In this document: one piece after another, positions 45,520-53,718 of the stretch
How positions within the stretch are numbered: the first letter of the stretch is position 1
Layout: each line of letters starts with the position of its first letter
Made by a program: the position numbers and the translations under genes
The notes under the pieces: model-generated
What the model was told of the DNA's origin: nothing
The model's database searches: none
Seen by the model: only the letters and a program-made list of their open reading frames with translations
Assembly (NCBI RefSeq): GCF_018760365.1
Contig: NZ_JAHIAB010000017.1
Coordinates: 1-64,000, forward strand
Length of the DNA stretch: 64,000 nucleotides
Direction: 5' to 3'
From: Pseudooceanicola endophyticus
Lineage (GTDB): Bacteria; Pseudomonadota; Alphaproteobacteria; Rhodobacterales; Rhodobacteraceae

Positions 45520-45965
45520 CACCAAGAGACCCATTCCTTCGTGAATGGCGGTCCCAGCCCACACAGCTGTGGCACTCTTGCATTGCGAGTGTAAGACCGC
45601 ATGTCTTTTCCACCAGCCGGGCCCCGCTGGATCAGCTTGTATGCTGGACGCGGGGCGACCGGTGTCGTCCGTTTGCTCGAAGGATCAATGGGGTAAGATC
45701 ACCCTGCCATGTCAGCACATCCAGCACCCGTACGCTCCCGAGGGGATATCCATCGGCGACAGTCAGACTTTAGCAGAGGCTGCATTGCTCGTGCGGCCTA
45801 GTCGAAGACGTTAACATGGCCAACGTTCATGACACATCGTTTAACTTTCGCCGCCAGCCAAATTCGCCTGAGCGAAATCTCCTGCCAGACTTGTTGAAGC
45901 AATCCTCTTGTCCATGACATTTGGCCTAGGCTAGGGATCAACTGAATGAACATAGGTCAATACCC
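45520..45965. other. Intergenic region, no recognised gene
   Basis: About 450 bases. A frame at 45545-45814 has no family pattern and odd composition (many Cys and Pro), so I leave it out. The last 40 bases contain TGAACATAGGTCA, an imperfect TGA-TCA dyad just before the MetR-like gene, which may be an autoregulatory site. Confidence 0.4.
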
Positions 45966-46838
45966 ATGATCGACATCCAGCCCCTCGCAATCCTTCGCGA
46001 AATTGACCGGACCGGCAGCCTGACCGATGCCGCCGACCGGATGAACTTGACCCAATCGGCCGTCAGCCACGCCATCCGGCGCTTCGAGGAGCGGCACGGC
46101 GTCAAACTCTGGGAACGCGAGGGACGCAAGCTTCGCCTCACGCCGACGGGAGAGTACCTGCTGGGGTTGGCCGCCCGGGTCTTGCCGCAGCTGGAATACG
46201 GCGCCTCGGTGCTAGAGGATTACGCCCGCGGACGGCGTGGAGCAATCAGGGTCGGAATGGAGTGCCATCCCTGTCAGCACTGGCTGATGCGGGTCGTCGA
46301 TCCGTTTCTCGCAGCCTGGCCGGATGTCGATCTCGACGTGACTTCGGCATTTCAATTCGGGGGACTTGCCGCGCTGATTGGGCACGAGATCGATTTGCTT
46401 GTCACGCCCGACCCCATCGACCGCCCCGGTCTCAAGTACCGGCCCGTGTTCAACTACGAACTGGTTCTGGCGGTCGCCGACGATCACCCGCTGGCCCGAA
46501 AACGGCAGGTCACAGCCCCCGAGATAGCGTTCGAGACGCTCATCACCTATCCCGTCGCGCGAGAGAGGCTGGATATCTACACGCAGTTCCTCGTGCCCGC
46601 CCAAGCCCTTCCGCGCCGGCACCGCACGGTGGAGACGACCGACCTCATGCTGAGGCTCGTCGCGTCGGGCCGCGCGGTCAGCGCCACGCCCGACTGGCTG
46701 CTGCGGGGCGTAAAGGGCGTTACGGGCGTGCGCATCGGCTCCGGCATCCCGAAATCCATACATCTGGGCTACCGAGCGGGACCAATGCCGGGCTATCTCG
46801 AAGGCTTCATGCAACTGGCGGAATCTGTCGAGATCTGA
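45966..46838 (+). CDS. LysR-family regulator, MetR-like
   Basis: A 290-residue MetR-type regulator. HTH 'SLTDAADRMNLTQSAVSHAI' with 'RRFEERHGVKLWEREGRKLR'; the effector domain has 'GAIRVGMECHPCQHWLMRVV', equivalent to the homocysteine-sensing region of MetR. It is clearly related to the regulator at 35163. It lies upstream of and parallel to the mesX-mesD operon, separated by 184 bases, and is the natural candidate to activate it. Confidence 0.88.
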   Translation: MIDIQPLAILREIDRTGSLTDAADRMNLTQSAVSHAIRRFEERHGVKLWEREGRKLRLTPTGEYLLGLAARVLPQLEYGASVLEDYARGRRGAIRVGMECHPCQHWLMRVVDPFLAAWPDVDLDVTSAFQFGGLAALIGHEIDLLVTPDPIDRPGLKYRPVFNYELVLAVADDHPLARKRQVTAPEIAFETLITYPVARERLDIYTQFLVPAQALPRRHRTVETTDLMLRLVASGRAVSATPDWLLRGVKGVTGVRIGSGIPKSIHLGYRAGPMPGYLEGFMQLAESVEI

Positions 46839-46895
46839 GGGTTGGGCCCAGGCATGGAAGCGGTGGCGCGCCCAGAATGACATGACACAGGATCA

Positions 46896-46940
46896 TGTAT
46901 CCCAGATGAGAAGTCATTTTTGTTCATGTCTTATCTAAGG
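46896..46940 (+). promoter_or_regulatory. Candidate MetR-type operator and promoter for mesX
   Basis: The 184-base gap before mesX contains GATGAGAAGTCATTTTTG and then TTCATGTC, giving TGA/TCA and TGA/TTCA pairings like those of MetR sites, in the only AT-rich part of the gap. I mark it as a likely regulator-binding and promoter area without fixing the -35/-10. Confidence 0.35.
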
Positions 46941-47022
46941 CAGTAAGAGGCATCGCCACAGTCATCGGGCCATCCGTCCGACGTCACAGGCATCATGACC
47001 ACTGACAGGAGACCGGACCGCC

Positions 47023-48000
47023 ATGACCGAGCCCTTCGCCTTCCAGATCAAGCGCCTTCGGTTTGACAAGGATTACACCCCTGAGAGCAGCACTCGGCTG
47101 ACGACGAATTTCGCAAACCTTGCGCGTGGCGCGCACCGGCAGCAGAACCTCGAAAATGCGCTGCGGATGATCGACAACCGGTTCAACGATCTGGCCAGCT
47201 GGGACAACCCGCAGGCCGACCGCTATGCGGTCGAGTTGGACATCGTCTCGGTTGATCTGGATTTCGATGGCAGCGGCAAGGCCTTTCCGGCGATCGAGGT
47301 GCTTCAGACCACGATCCTCGACCGCAGGAACGGCCGCCGCGCACCGGGCCTGGTCGGCAACAACTTCTCCTCCTACGTCCGCGACTACGATTTCAGCGTG
47401 GTGCTGCCCGAGCACAACAAGGACCGCGAAAGCTTTTCCCTGCCCGACGACTTCGGAGAGCTACATGGCCGCATCTTCAAGGCCTTCGTCGCCTCGGAGG
47501 CCTACAAGGCGCAGTTCCGCAAGCCGCCGGTCATCTGCCTGAGCATCTCGGAAACCAAGAGCTACGAGCGCACCGCGAACAGCCACCCCGTGCTGGGTGT
47601 CGAATATGTCCCCAGTGGCGCGTCCTTGACCGAGACGTACTTTGCCAAGATGGGCCTCAAGGTGCGGTATTTCATGCCGCCGGGCAGCGTCGCGCCACTG
47701 GCCTTCTATCACGCGGGCGACCTGCTGAACGACTACACCAACCTCGAACTGATCGGCACGATCAGCACGATGGAAGCCTTCCAGAAGATCTATCGCCCCG
47801 AGATCTACAACGCCAATGCCGGCGCCGGTCAGACCTACCGGCCCAGTCTGAACCATCAGGATTTCTCGCCGACCCGCGTGGTCTATGACCGCGAGGAACG
47901 CGCGCGTCTAGCGACCGAGCAAGGCAGGTTTGCCGAAGAAGCCCTGATCAAGCCCTATCGCGCGCGGTTGGCCGAATGGTCTGCCCAGTTCGCCGCCTGA
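47023..48000 (+). CDS. mesX: DUF1852 protein, MesX
   Basis: A 325-residue DUF1852 protein. It starts 'TEPFAFQIKRLRFDKDYTPE' and includes 'RGAHRQQNLENALRMIDNRF', typical of the family. DUF1852 (MesX) is known as the obligate partner of MesD, a folate-independent methionine synthase that needs oxygen. Its biochemical role is still unclear. AGGAGA precedes the ATG. The pair is followed by a flavin reductase, which may supply reduced flavin to the system. Confidence 0.88.
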   Translation: MTEPFAFQIKRLRFDKDYTPESSTRLTTNFANLARGAHRQQNLENALRMIDNRFNDLASWDNPQADRYAVELDIVSVDLDFDGSGKAFPAIEVLQTTILDRRNGRRAPGLVGNNFSSYVRDYDFSVVLPEHNKDRESFSLPDDFGELHGRIFKAFVASEAYKAQFRKPPVICLSISETKSYERTANSHPVLGVEYVPSGASLTETYFAKMGLKVRYFMPPGSVAPLAFYHAGDLLNDYTNLELIGTISTMEAFQKIYRPEIYNANAGAGQTYRPSLNHQDFSPTRVVYDREERARLATEQGRFAEEALIKPYRARLAEWSAQFAA

Positions 48001-48025
48001 TCCAGAACCGATGAGAGACATAACC

Positions 48026-49066
48026 ATGACCAAATTGCTTCCCACCTCCACCGCCGGCAGCCTGCCGAAACCCGCCTGGCTGGCCGAGCCTGAGAAACTC
48101 TGGTCGCCGTGGAAAATGGACGGCGCGGCGCTGGCACAGGCCAAGCAGGATGCCCTGCGCGTGACTTTGGCCGAACAGCGCGACGCCGGCATCGACATCG
48201 TCAGCGACGGCGAGCAGACACGCCAACATTTCGTCACCACCTTTATCGAGGGGCTGGAGGGCGTCGACTTCGAACAGCGCGAGACGGTGCGCATCCGGGA
48301 TCGCTATGACGCCAGCGTGCCGACGGTGGTCGGTGCCGTGGCCCGCCCCCGCTCGATCTTCGTCGAGGATGCGAAATTCCTGCGCGGCCTCACCGATGCC
48401 CCGATCAAATGGGCCTTGCCCGGGCCGATGACCATGATCGACACGCTCTATGACGCGCATTACCGCAGCCGCGAAAAGCTGGCCTGGGAATTCGCCAAAC
48501 TTCTGAACGAAGAGGCGAAAGAGCTGGAAGCCGCCGGGATCGACATTATCCAGTTTGACGAACCCGCCTTCAACGTCTTCTTTGAAGAGGTGAACGACTG
48601 GGGCATGGCAGCGCTGGAACGCGCCATGGAAGGCTTGGATTGCCAGAAGGCCGTTCACGTCTGCTATGGCTATGGCATCAAGGCCAACACCGACTGGAAA
48701 GCGACGCTCGGCTCGGAATGGCGGCAGTACGAGATGATCTTTCCCGCCATTCAGAAATCCAGCGTCGATCTGGTCTCGCTCGAATGCCACAACAGCCACG
48801 TTCCGCTGGACCTGATCGAGATGCTGCGCGGCAAAAAGGTTATGGTGGGCGCCATCGACGTGGCAACCAACACGATCGAGACGCCCGAAGAGGTTGCCGC
48901 GACCCTGCGCAAGGCACTGCAATTCGTGGATGTGGACAAGCTTTATCCCTGCACCAACTGCGGGATGACACCCCTGTCACGGCAGGTCGCGCGCGGCAAA
49001 CTTGCGGCGCTGAGCGCGGGAGCCGAGATCATCCGCCGCGAGCTGGGGGTGTCTGCGGCAGCATGA
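48026..49066 (+). CDS. mesD: Core-MetE methionine synthase, MesD
   Basis: A 346-residue protein equal to the C-terminal catalytic half of MetE, with no N-terminal folate-binding domain. The zinc and homocysteine ligands are visible: His211 and Cys213 in 'VHVCYGYG', Glu253 in 'SLECHNSH', and Cys312 in 'CTNCGMTPLS'. 'QFDEPAFNVFFEE' is the conserved strand seen in MetE. The ATG at 48026 fits homology; an ATG five codons upstream is in frame. With MesX next door this is MesD rather than an archaeal-type core MetE; the methyl donor is not settled. Confidence 0.9.
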   Translation: MTKLLPTSTAGSLPKPAWLAEPEKLWSPWKMDGAALAQAKQDALRVTLAEQRDAGIDIVSDGEQTRQHFVTTFIEGLEGVDFEQRETVRIRDRYDASVPTVVGAVARPRSIFVEDAKFLRGLTDAPIKWALPGPMTMIDTLYDAHYRSREKLAWEFAKLLNEEAKELEAAGIDIIQFDEPAFNVFFEEVNDWGMAALERAMEGLDCQKAVHVCYGYGIKANTDWKATLGSEWRQYEMIFPAIQKSSVDLVSLECHNSHVPLDLIEMLRGKKVMVGAIDVATNTIETPEEVAATLRKALQFVDVDKLYPCTNCGMTPLSRQVARGKLAALSAGAEIIRRELGVSAAA

Positions 49067-49557
49067 CCCTCGCAACGGTAGACATTGACCCCCAGGCGCT
49101 GCGCGCATGCTGCGGTCGTTTCGCCACCGGCGTGACGGTCGTGACCACCCGCACGCCTGAGGGCGATCACGGCATGACCATCAGCGCCTTCATGTCGGTC
49201 TCGCTCGATCCGCCGCTGGTGTGCATTTCCGTCGGGACCGGGGCGCGGATGCTGCCCAAACTGCGCACCTCGAACCGCTATGCGGTCAACATCCTGGCCG
49301 AGAACATGCGCGCCCATGCGCTGCACTTTGCCGGACGGCCCGATGCGGGCTTGCGCTATCTGTTCGAAGACCGGCACGGCCTGCCTGTCCTGCGCGGGGC
49401 GGCGGCGGTTCTGGTGACGGATGTGGTCCAGACCATCGAGGCCGGGGACCATGTCCTTGTGATTGGCCAGGTTACACACCTGGAGCAGTGCTCCACGGCC
49501 CGGCCGCTGCTGCATCACGCTGGCCGGTTCGGCGGCGTCAGTGCTCACGCAGCGTAA
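49063..49557 (+). CDS. Flavin reductase family protein in the mes operon
   Basis: A split-barrel flavin reductase of 164 residues. 'CCGRFATGVTVVTTRTPEGD' and 'GMTISAFMSVSLDPPLVCIS' bind flavin; 'EAGDHVLVIGQVTHLEQ' and 'PLLHHAGRFGGV' are the C-terminal landmarks. It overlaps mesD by ATGA. Oxygen-dependent MesD systems often sit near flavin reductases, so reduced flavin may be needed for the MesX/MesD reaction; that is inference. Confidence 0.9.
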   Translation: MTLATVDIDPQALRACCGRFATGVTVVTTRTPEGDHGMTISAFMSVSLDPPLVCISVGTGARMLPKLRTSNRYAVNILAENMRAHALHFAGRPDAGLRYLFEDRHGLPVLRGAAAVLVTDVVQTIEAGDHVLVIGQVTHLEQCSTARPLLHHAGRFGGVSAHAA

Positions 49558-49589
49558 AGCCCGACATAAGTAAGCAGAATTGGATGTCG

Positions 49590-49611
49590 TGGCCTGCCAA
49601 AGCGCAGGCCA
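49590..49611 (+). terminator. Hairpin after the mes operon
   Basis: An 8-bp stem, TGGCCTGC / GCAGGCCA, with a six-base loop, 33 bases after the flavin reductase stop. A second GC hairpin at 49685-49705 (GCCCGCG / CGCGGGC) lies between the converging operons and may serve the alcohol dehydrogenase. Confidence 0.65.
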
Positions 49612-49749
49612 TGATGCGCTTTTCCGGTGCCAGGCGGTTTCCGGGCGACCGAACCGCGAATACTTCGGTCCGCGCCTTGAAAGTGCCCGCGATGGCGGCG
49701 CGGGCCCCTTCTGCTCAAGTCTCGGACATGAACATCCTGAAAGGTGCGA

Positions 49750-50913
49750 TCATGCGGGCACGATCACGCCCGGCAGATCGTTCTTCACCATTGTCTCGCT
49801 CGGCTGGAAATGGATCACCGAGCGGATCGACTTTCCCGCATGCAGCAGATCAAACGCTGTATTTATCTGTTCATGGGTCATGTTGTGGGTGATGTAGGGG
49901 TCGACGTCGAAATCACCCCGCAGCCATTCATCCACCATGCCCGGCAACTGGCTGCGCCCCAAAACGCCACCAAAGGCCGATCCGCGCCAGACACGGCCCG
50001 TGACCAGCTGGAAGGGGCGCGTGGCAATTTCCTCACCCGCGCCAGCCACGCCGATGACGGTGCATTCACCCCATCCCTTGTGGCAGCATTCCAGGGCCGA
50101 ACGCATGACGTTCACATTGCCGATGCACTCGAAACTATAGTCGACACCGCCATTCGTCATCTCGACGATGATGTCCTGGATCGGTTGTGAGAAATCGGCG
50201 GGGTTGATGCATTCGGTCGCGCCGAGTTGCCGCGCCAGGGCGAACTTCTCGGGATTGGTATCGATGCCGATGATGCGCGATGCGCCCTGCATCTTGGCGC
50301 CCTGGGTAACCGCCATGCCGACGGCGCCCAGGCCAAAGACGGCAACCGTTGCGCCGATTTCGACCTTGGCCGTGTTACGCACAGCGCCCATGCCGGTCGG
50401 GATCGCGCAGCCCATGACACTTGCCTTGGAGAGCGGCGCCTCCTTGCTGATCTTGGCCACGGCGATCTCGGGCAGCACAGTGTATTCCGCGAAAGTCGAG
50501 GTGCCCATGTAGTGATGGATCTTCTTGCCCTTGTAGCTGAAGCGCGAGGTGCCATCGGGCATCACGCCCTGCCCTTGGGTCTTGCGTATGGTCTGGCAGA
50601 GGTTCGTCTTGCCGGACTTGATGTAGGGGCAGTTCGGATCCTCCGGGGTGTAGAGCGGGATCACGTGATCGCCCGGCTTGACCGAGGTCACACCGGCACC
50701 CAGCTCCTCGACGATACCGACGGCCTCGTGACCGAGGACGGCGGGGAACAGCCCTTCGGGGTCAGCACCCGAAAGGGTGAACATGTCGGTATGGCACAGG
50801 CTGGTCGTGACGATACGGATCAGGACCTCACCTTCCTTGGGACCATCAAGGTCGATTTCCTCGATTTCGAGGGGGCGGTTCGGCTCCCAGGCAACGGCGG
50901 CGCGGATCTTCAT
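49750..50913 (-). CDS. Class III alcohol dehydrogenase family protein with altered structural-zinc site
   Basis: A 387-residue zinc-type dehydrogenase close to S-(hydroxymethyl)glutathione dehydrogenase. The catalytic zinc ligands are present: Cys in '[19 protein letters not shown]', His in '[17 protein letters not shown]', and Cys in '[13 protein letters not shown]'; '[17 protein letters not shown]' binds NAD. The lobe that normally holds the structural zinc with four cysteines (CxxCxxC then C) reads [17 protein letters not shown], keeping only two of the four. The ATG has AAGGAA upstream. It diverges from a GlxA/AraC regulator. Formaldehyde or another aldehyde/alcohol is the likely substrate. 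Confidence 0.9.
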   Translation of the reverse strand: MKIRAAVAWEPNRPLEIEEIDLDGPKEGEVLIRIVTTSLCHTDMFTLSGADPEGLFPAVLGHEAVGIVEELGAGVTSVKPGDHVIPLYTPEDPNCPYIKSGKTNLCQTIRKTQGQGVMPDGTSRFSYKGKKIHHYMGTSTFAEYTVLPEIAVAKISKEAPLSKASVMGCAIPTGMGAVRNTAKVEIGATVAVFGLGAVGMAVTQGAKMQGASRIIGIDTNPEKFALARQLGATECINPADFSQPIQDIIVEMTNGGVDYSFECIGNVNVMRSALECCHKGWGECTVIGVAGAGEEIATRPFQLVTGRVWRGSAFGGVLGRSQLPGMVDEWLRGDFDVDPYITHNMTHEQINTAFDLLHAGKSIRSVIHFQPSETMVKNDLPGVIVPA

Positions 50914-50945
50914 GGTGGGTTTCCTTGTTGTCCTACTGGTCGCAA

Positions 50946-50962
50946 GTGTTACACCGTAACAC
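50946..50962. promoter_or_regulatory. Inverted repeat between dehydrogenase and AraC-type regulator
   Basis: GTGTTAC-ACC-GTAACAC, a perfect 7-bp dyad with a three-base spacer, 33 bases upstream of the dehydrogenase start. It is probably an operator for that gene; the regulator is not proven. Confidence 0.6.
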
Positions 50963-51034
50963 CCCCGACACGAGCGAACTGACCCACGCCATCTGGCCAG
51001 TCAACGCGCCATACTGGCCACCGCAGGACCAAGC

Positions 51035-52057
51035 ATGCCAAGAGAGCACGAACGGACCGAGACATCGGATCAGCGACGCCAGGTCACGCTGATCATCTAC
51101 CCCGGCTTCAAGACGCTGGAAGCAACCGGCCCCCTGAGTGTGCTGGGCTATGCCTCCCAGCAACTCGCTGCTACGGGGCGTCCGGGCGGCTATGATGTGA
51201 CCATAGCCGCACCGCAATCCGGGCCCGTTCCATCCGACACGCTGATATCGATCGAGGCCAGCGTGGCGTTGAAGGATCTGGCTGCCCGCGACACTGTGCT
51301 GATTGCCGGCTCCGCCCGGATCGAAGAGGCCCTGGCGCGCGAAACGGCTCTGGTAGCTTGGTGCCGGGAACACGGCCCTGCGGTGCTCCGCTGCGCGGCG
51401 CTCTGCACGGGGTCATTCTTTCTGGCTGAGGCCGGTCTGCTGGAAGGTAAGCGGGCGGCGACCCACTGGAAATACGCGGACCAGTTGCGCCAACGCTTTG
51501 CCGAGGTCGAGGTGGATGCCGACGCGATCTTCGTGCAGGAGGGCAGTTTCTGGACTTCGGCCGGGGTGACAGCCGCAATCGATCTTACACTGGCCTTCGT
51601 CGAACAGGACTATGGCCGCGACATTGCTCTGGCCGTGGCACGGGACATGGTGATGTACCTTAAACGGCCCGGCGGCCAGTCTCAGTTCAGCACCCTACTA
51701 ACCGGCCAGACGTCCAACCCGGCCGGCATGCGAGACGTTCTCACCTGGATGAACGAGCGGCTTGATCAGCCTTTGACACTGGAAGAGATTGCCTCACAAC
51801 AGGGCATGAGCGTGCGCAGCCTCACCCGCGCCTTCACGGCCGAAATCGGTGCATCCCCGATAGCAACGTTGGAGCGCCTGCGCTGCGACCGGGCAAAGGC
51901 GCTGCTGCTCGATACCGACTTGCCGCTAAAGGCCGTGGCCTACAGGGCGGGGTTTCGCACGGACGAACAGATGCGCAAGACCTTTCAGCGCCGGTTCTCT
52001 CTGTCGCCGCGCGACTACCGGGCGCGCTTTGCGACCTCGGGCACGCGGGCGGAGTGA
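51035..52057 (+). CDS. GlxA-type AraC-family regulator with DJ-1/PfpI domain
   Basis: A 340-residue regulator. Residues 15-185 are a DJ-1/PfpI (class I glutamine amidotransferase-like) sensor: 'QVTLIIYPGFKTLEATGPLS', 'LRCAALCTGSFFLAEAGLLE' with the nucleophile-elbow Cys, and 'WTSAGVTAAIDLTLAF'. Residues 235-330 are the AraC double HTH ('TLEEIASQQGMSVRSLTRAF', 'LPLKAVAYRAGFRTDEQMRK'). It is divergent from the alcohol dehydrogenase and likely controls it; GlxA-like proteins often regulate choline, carnitine, arginine or aldehyde use. Confidence 0.9.
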   Translation: MPREHERTETSDQRRQVTLIIYPGFKTLEATGPLSVLGYASQQLAATGRPGGYDVTIAAPQSGPVPSDTLISIEASVALKDLAARDTVLIAGSARIEEALARETALVAWCREHGPAVLRCAALCTGSFFLAEAGLLEGKRAATHWKYADQLRQRFAEVEVDADAIFVQEGSFWTSAGVTAAIDLTLAFVEQDYGRDIALAVARDMVMYLKRPGGQSQFSTLLTGQTSNPAGMRDVLTWMNERLDQPLTLEEIASQQGMSVRSLTRAFTAEIGASPIATLERLRCDRAKALLLDTDLPLKAVAYRAGFRTDEQMRKTFQRRFSLSPRDYRARFATSGTRAE

Positions 52058-52107
52058 TGCCTTGCGATCCTTGCCCCCGGAAACACGAAGCCTCGGGGGC
52101 GCGGCGC

Positions 52108-52746
52108 TCAGTGGAGGTACGCAACCTCGCTTGCCTGCGCGGGGTCTTCGACCGGATCGAGCACTAGCAGCAGTCGTGTTTCCCCGGTTCCGGCGATCGG
52201 CGGCGAGCGATGCAAAAGACCGGAGAGCGGGGCTTCCGGCCACCGTGTCCCACGCAGGATGACGGGCGACCCGGTCGGGACGGTCATGACCTTGGTGGGA
52301 TCACTTCCATCGCCGGAGATCCCGTATTGCGTCCCCGTTCCCCGATAGGTGCAGATCAGCCGGGCCGTCACCGCGTCAACATGAAACTTCCGGCAGGCGT
52401 TGGTCTGCACAACGTCGAGGCGCAGCTGCAGGTAGGGGCAATTCATGACGTCGGAAAAGATCAGTGCCAGCGCCGAGGCATCCTCGATCAGCATGTTGTT
52501 CTCCGGTCCCTCTGGGGTTCCGCAGAAGCGGGTGATCTCGATCAGCGCGTCGCACACCGCTTTGGGCCTCAGGATGACGCGGGCGCGCGGCAACTGCTCT
52601 GGCGGCAGCGAGTCGATCCAGTGTTGGAAACGGCTAAGCGGGCTTCGCTCCCAGAGTGCGGCGGCAGCACCTGGCCGGTGAATTGCCGCGAGAGCTTCGG
52701 GACTGGATCCAACGGCGATGCATCGCTTCAACTCTTCTGGGACCAT
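52108..52746 (-). CDS. DUF1826 protein
   Basis: A 212-residue DUF1826 protein. 'RKFHVDAVTARLICTYRGTG' and 'GDGSDPTKVMTVPTGSPVIL' are the conserved core, and 'DASALALIFSDVMNCPYLQL' precedes it. DUF1826 genes are known to occur in zinc-regulated loci, often beside COG0523 metal-chaperone genes, but their function is not established. The ATG overlaps the stop of the gene before it (TGATG). It is the last gene of the folE2 operon. No COG0523 gene is in the window. Confidence 0.85.
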   Translation of the reverse strand: MVPEELKRCIAVGSSPEALAAIHRPGAAAALWERSPLSRFQHWIDSLPPEQLPRARVILRPKAVCDALIEITRFCGTPEGPENNMLIEDASALALIFSDVMNCPYLQLRLDVVQTNACRKFHVDAVTARLICTYRGTGTQYGISGDGSDPTKVMTVPTGSPVILRGTRWPEAPLSGLLHRSPPIAGTGETRLLLVLDPVEDPAQASEVAYLH

Positions 52747-53231
52747 CAGCTTGGCTCCGGCGGCCGGTAAGGCAGCGACGAGTGATGCAGGACGATGCGC
52801 AGCGTGCCGGTCTCGTCCTTCTTGTAGCCGAAGCTCTTGTCGACCGTGGTCACGGAGCCGTCCCTGTTGGTGAGCTTGATCCAGCCCATCCACATCGCGA
52901 TATCGCCCTGGATGAACGTGGTGGAGGTGATGTTCTCGGTCGCACGCCAGCCCATGATCGCGAAACCGTTGTCGAGCGGATATTCCTCGGAATGGCCACA
53001 GAAATAGGCCAGGGCGCCGGCCTTTGTCGGGCGGAAGGTCTGTTCGCCGCTCGACATGGTCGGTTTGAACAGCACGGGTCCGAGGTTGTACCCATAGTAG
53101 CTGTCCAGATTGGCCGACGCGACCTTGCGAGCGGCCTCGATGCCGCCCTCCTCGAAGGCCTTCGAGATGGCGATCTTACCATTGCCCCATGTCACCAGGG
53201 CCTGTTCGATCTCTTCTTGCGTGATCTGCAT
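52746..53231 (-). CDS. Iota-type carbonic anhydrase-like protein (NTF2/CaMKII-AD fold)
   Basis: A 161-residue SnoaL/NTF2-like protein. Its pattern matches the COG4337 proteins that include metal-free iota carbonic anhydrases: 'EEIEQALVTWGNGKIAISKA', 'YYGYNLGPVLFKPT', 'FRPTKAGALAYFCG', 'VDKSFGYKKDETGTLRI' and the hallmark 'LHHSSLPY' near the C-terminus. The usual 'YTFGY' reads KSFGY here, so activity needs testing. It follows the DUF35 gene with no gap and overlaps the DUF1826 gene. A carbonic anhydrase without zinc would be a sensible back-up in this zinc-starvation operon. The family is recalled from sequence pattern, not from a search. It may also be a partner of the thiolase/DUF35 pair. 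Confidence 0.65.
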   Translation of the reverse strand: MQITQEEIEQALVTWGNGKIAISKAFEEGGIEAARKVASANLDSYYGYNLGPVLFKPTMSSGEQTFRPTKAGALAYFCGHSEEYPLDNGFAIMGWRATENITSTTFIQGDIAMWMGWIKLTNRDGSVTTVDKSFGYKKDETGTLRIVLHHSSLPYRPPEPS

Positions 53232-53717
53232 CTATTTTCCTTCCGTCTGTCTTTTGTCCAGAAACCGCGCCGTGGCTGGGCCTTGGTGCCCCAGGCCTGC
53301 ACCGCCTCGTCCAGATTGTCCCTCGTTGCTGATCAGCGTGAACATCGGCAACAGCTGGCCGCTGGCACTTGGAACAAAGGTCACCTTTACAGGCTCCCCA
53401 ATTTGAACACTGCTGACATCACACTCTGTCAGAGCGCTCAAAATGATCGGGCCCTCGGCCAGCTTGACATAGGCGATGCAGTGGGGCGCGCCGCAGCGCT
53501 GTGTAATGCTGAAGGCATAGATCTTCCCTGCCCCGCTGGCCTCGAACCATTCCGTTTCCGGACGCCCGGTAAAGGGGCTGATCCGCCGCGGGGGATGAAA
53601 GGCACGTCCCGAACCCAGGCAGCGCTTCAGCAGCAGACGACCTTCGTTGGCCGCATCCCAGAACTCGGCGGTTTCCGACGTCGGCTCCGGGGCGATTGGA
53701 AGCGTGGTTCCGCTCAT
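53232..53717 (-). CDS. DUF35 OB-fold protein with eroded zinc ribbon
   Basis: A 161-residue member of the OB-fold acyl-CoA-associated proteins that normally pair with SCP2-type thiolases. In the usual family an N-terminal rubredoxin-like ribbon has four cysteines (CxxC and CxxC). Here the same stretch reads 'LLLKRCLGSGRAFHPPRRIS' then 'PFTGR': only the first Cys remains, the others being Ser, Ser and Thr. The OB domain ('AGKIYAFSITQRCGAPHCIA', 'LAEGPIILSALTECDVSSV') is intact. The ATG at 53717 follows the thiolase stop by one base. Loss of the zinc site fits its place among zinc-sparing genes. Confidence 0.85.
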   Translation of the reverse strand: MSGTTLPIAPEPTSETAEFWDAANEGRLLLKRCLGSGRAFHPPRRISPFTGRPETEWFEASGAGKIYAFSITQRCGAPHCIAYVKLAEGPIILSALTECDVSSVQIGEPVKVTFVPSASGQLLPMFTLISNEGQSGRGGAGLGHQGPATARFLDKRQTEGK

Positions 53718-53718
53718 T

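Noticed and set aside
45545-45814. An 89-residue plus-strand frame
   Set aside because: Poor start, no family pattern and Cys/Pro-rich composition; likely noncoding or decayed.
47948-48922. A 324-residue minus-strand frame opposite mesD
   Set aside because: It is an antisense shadow without protein-like composition; the mesD zinc ligands are conserved on the plus strand.
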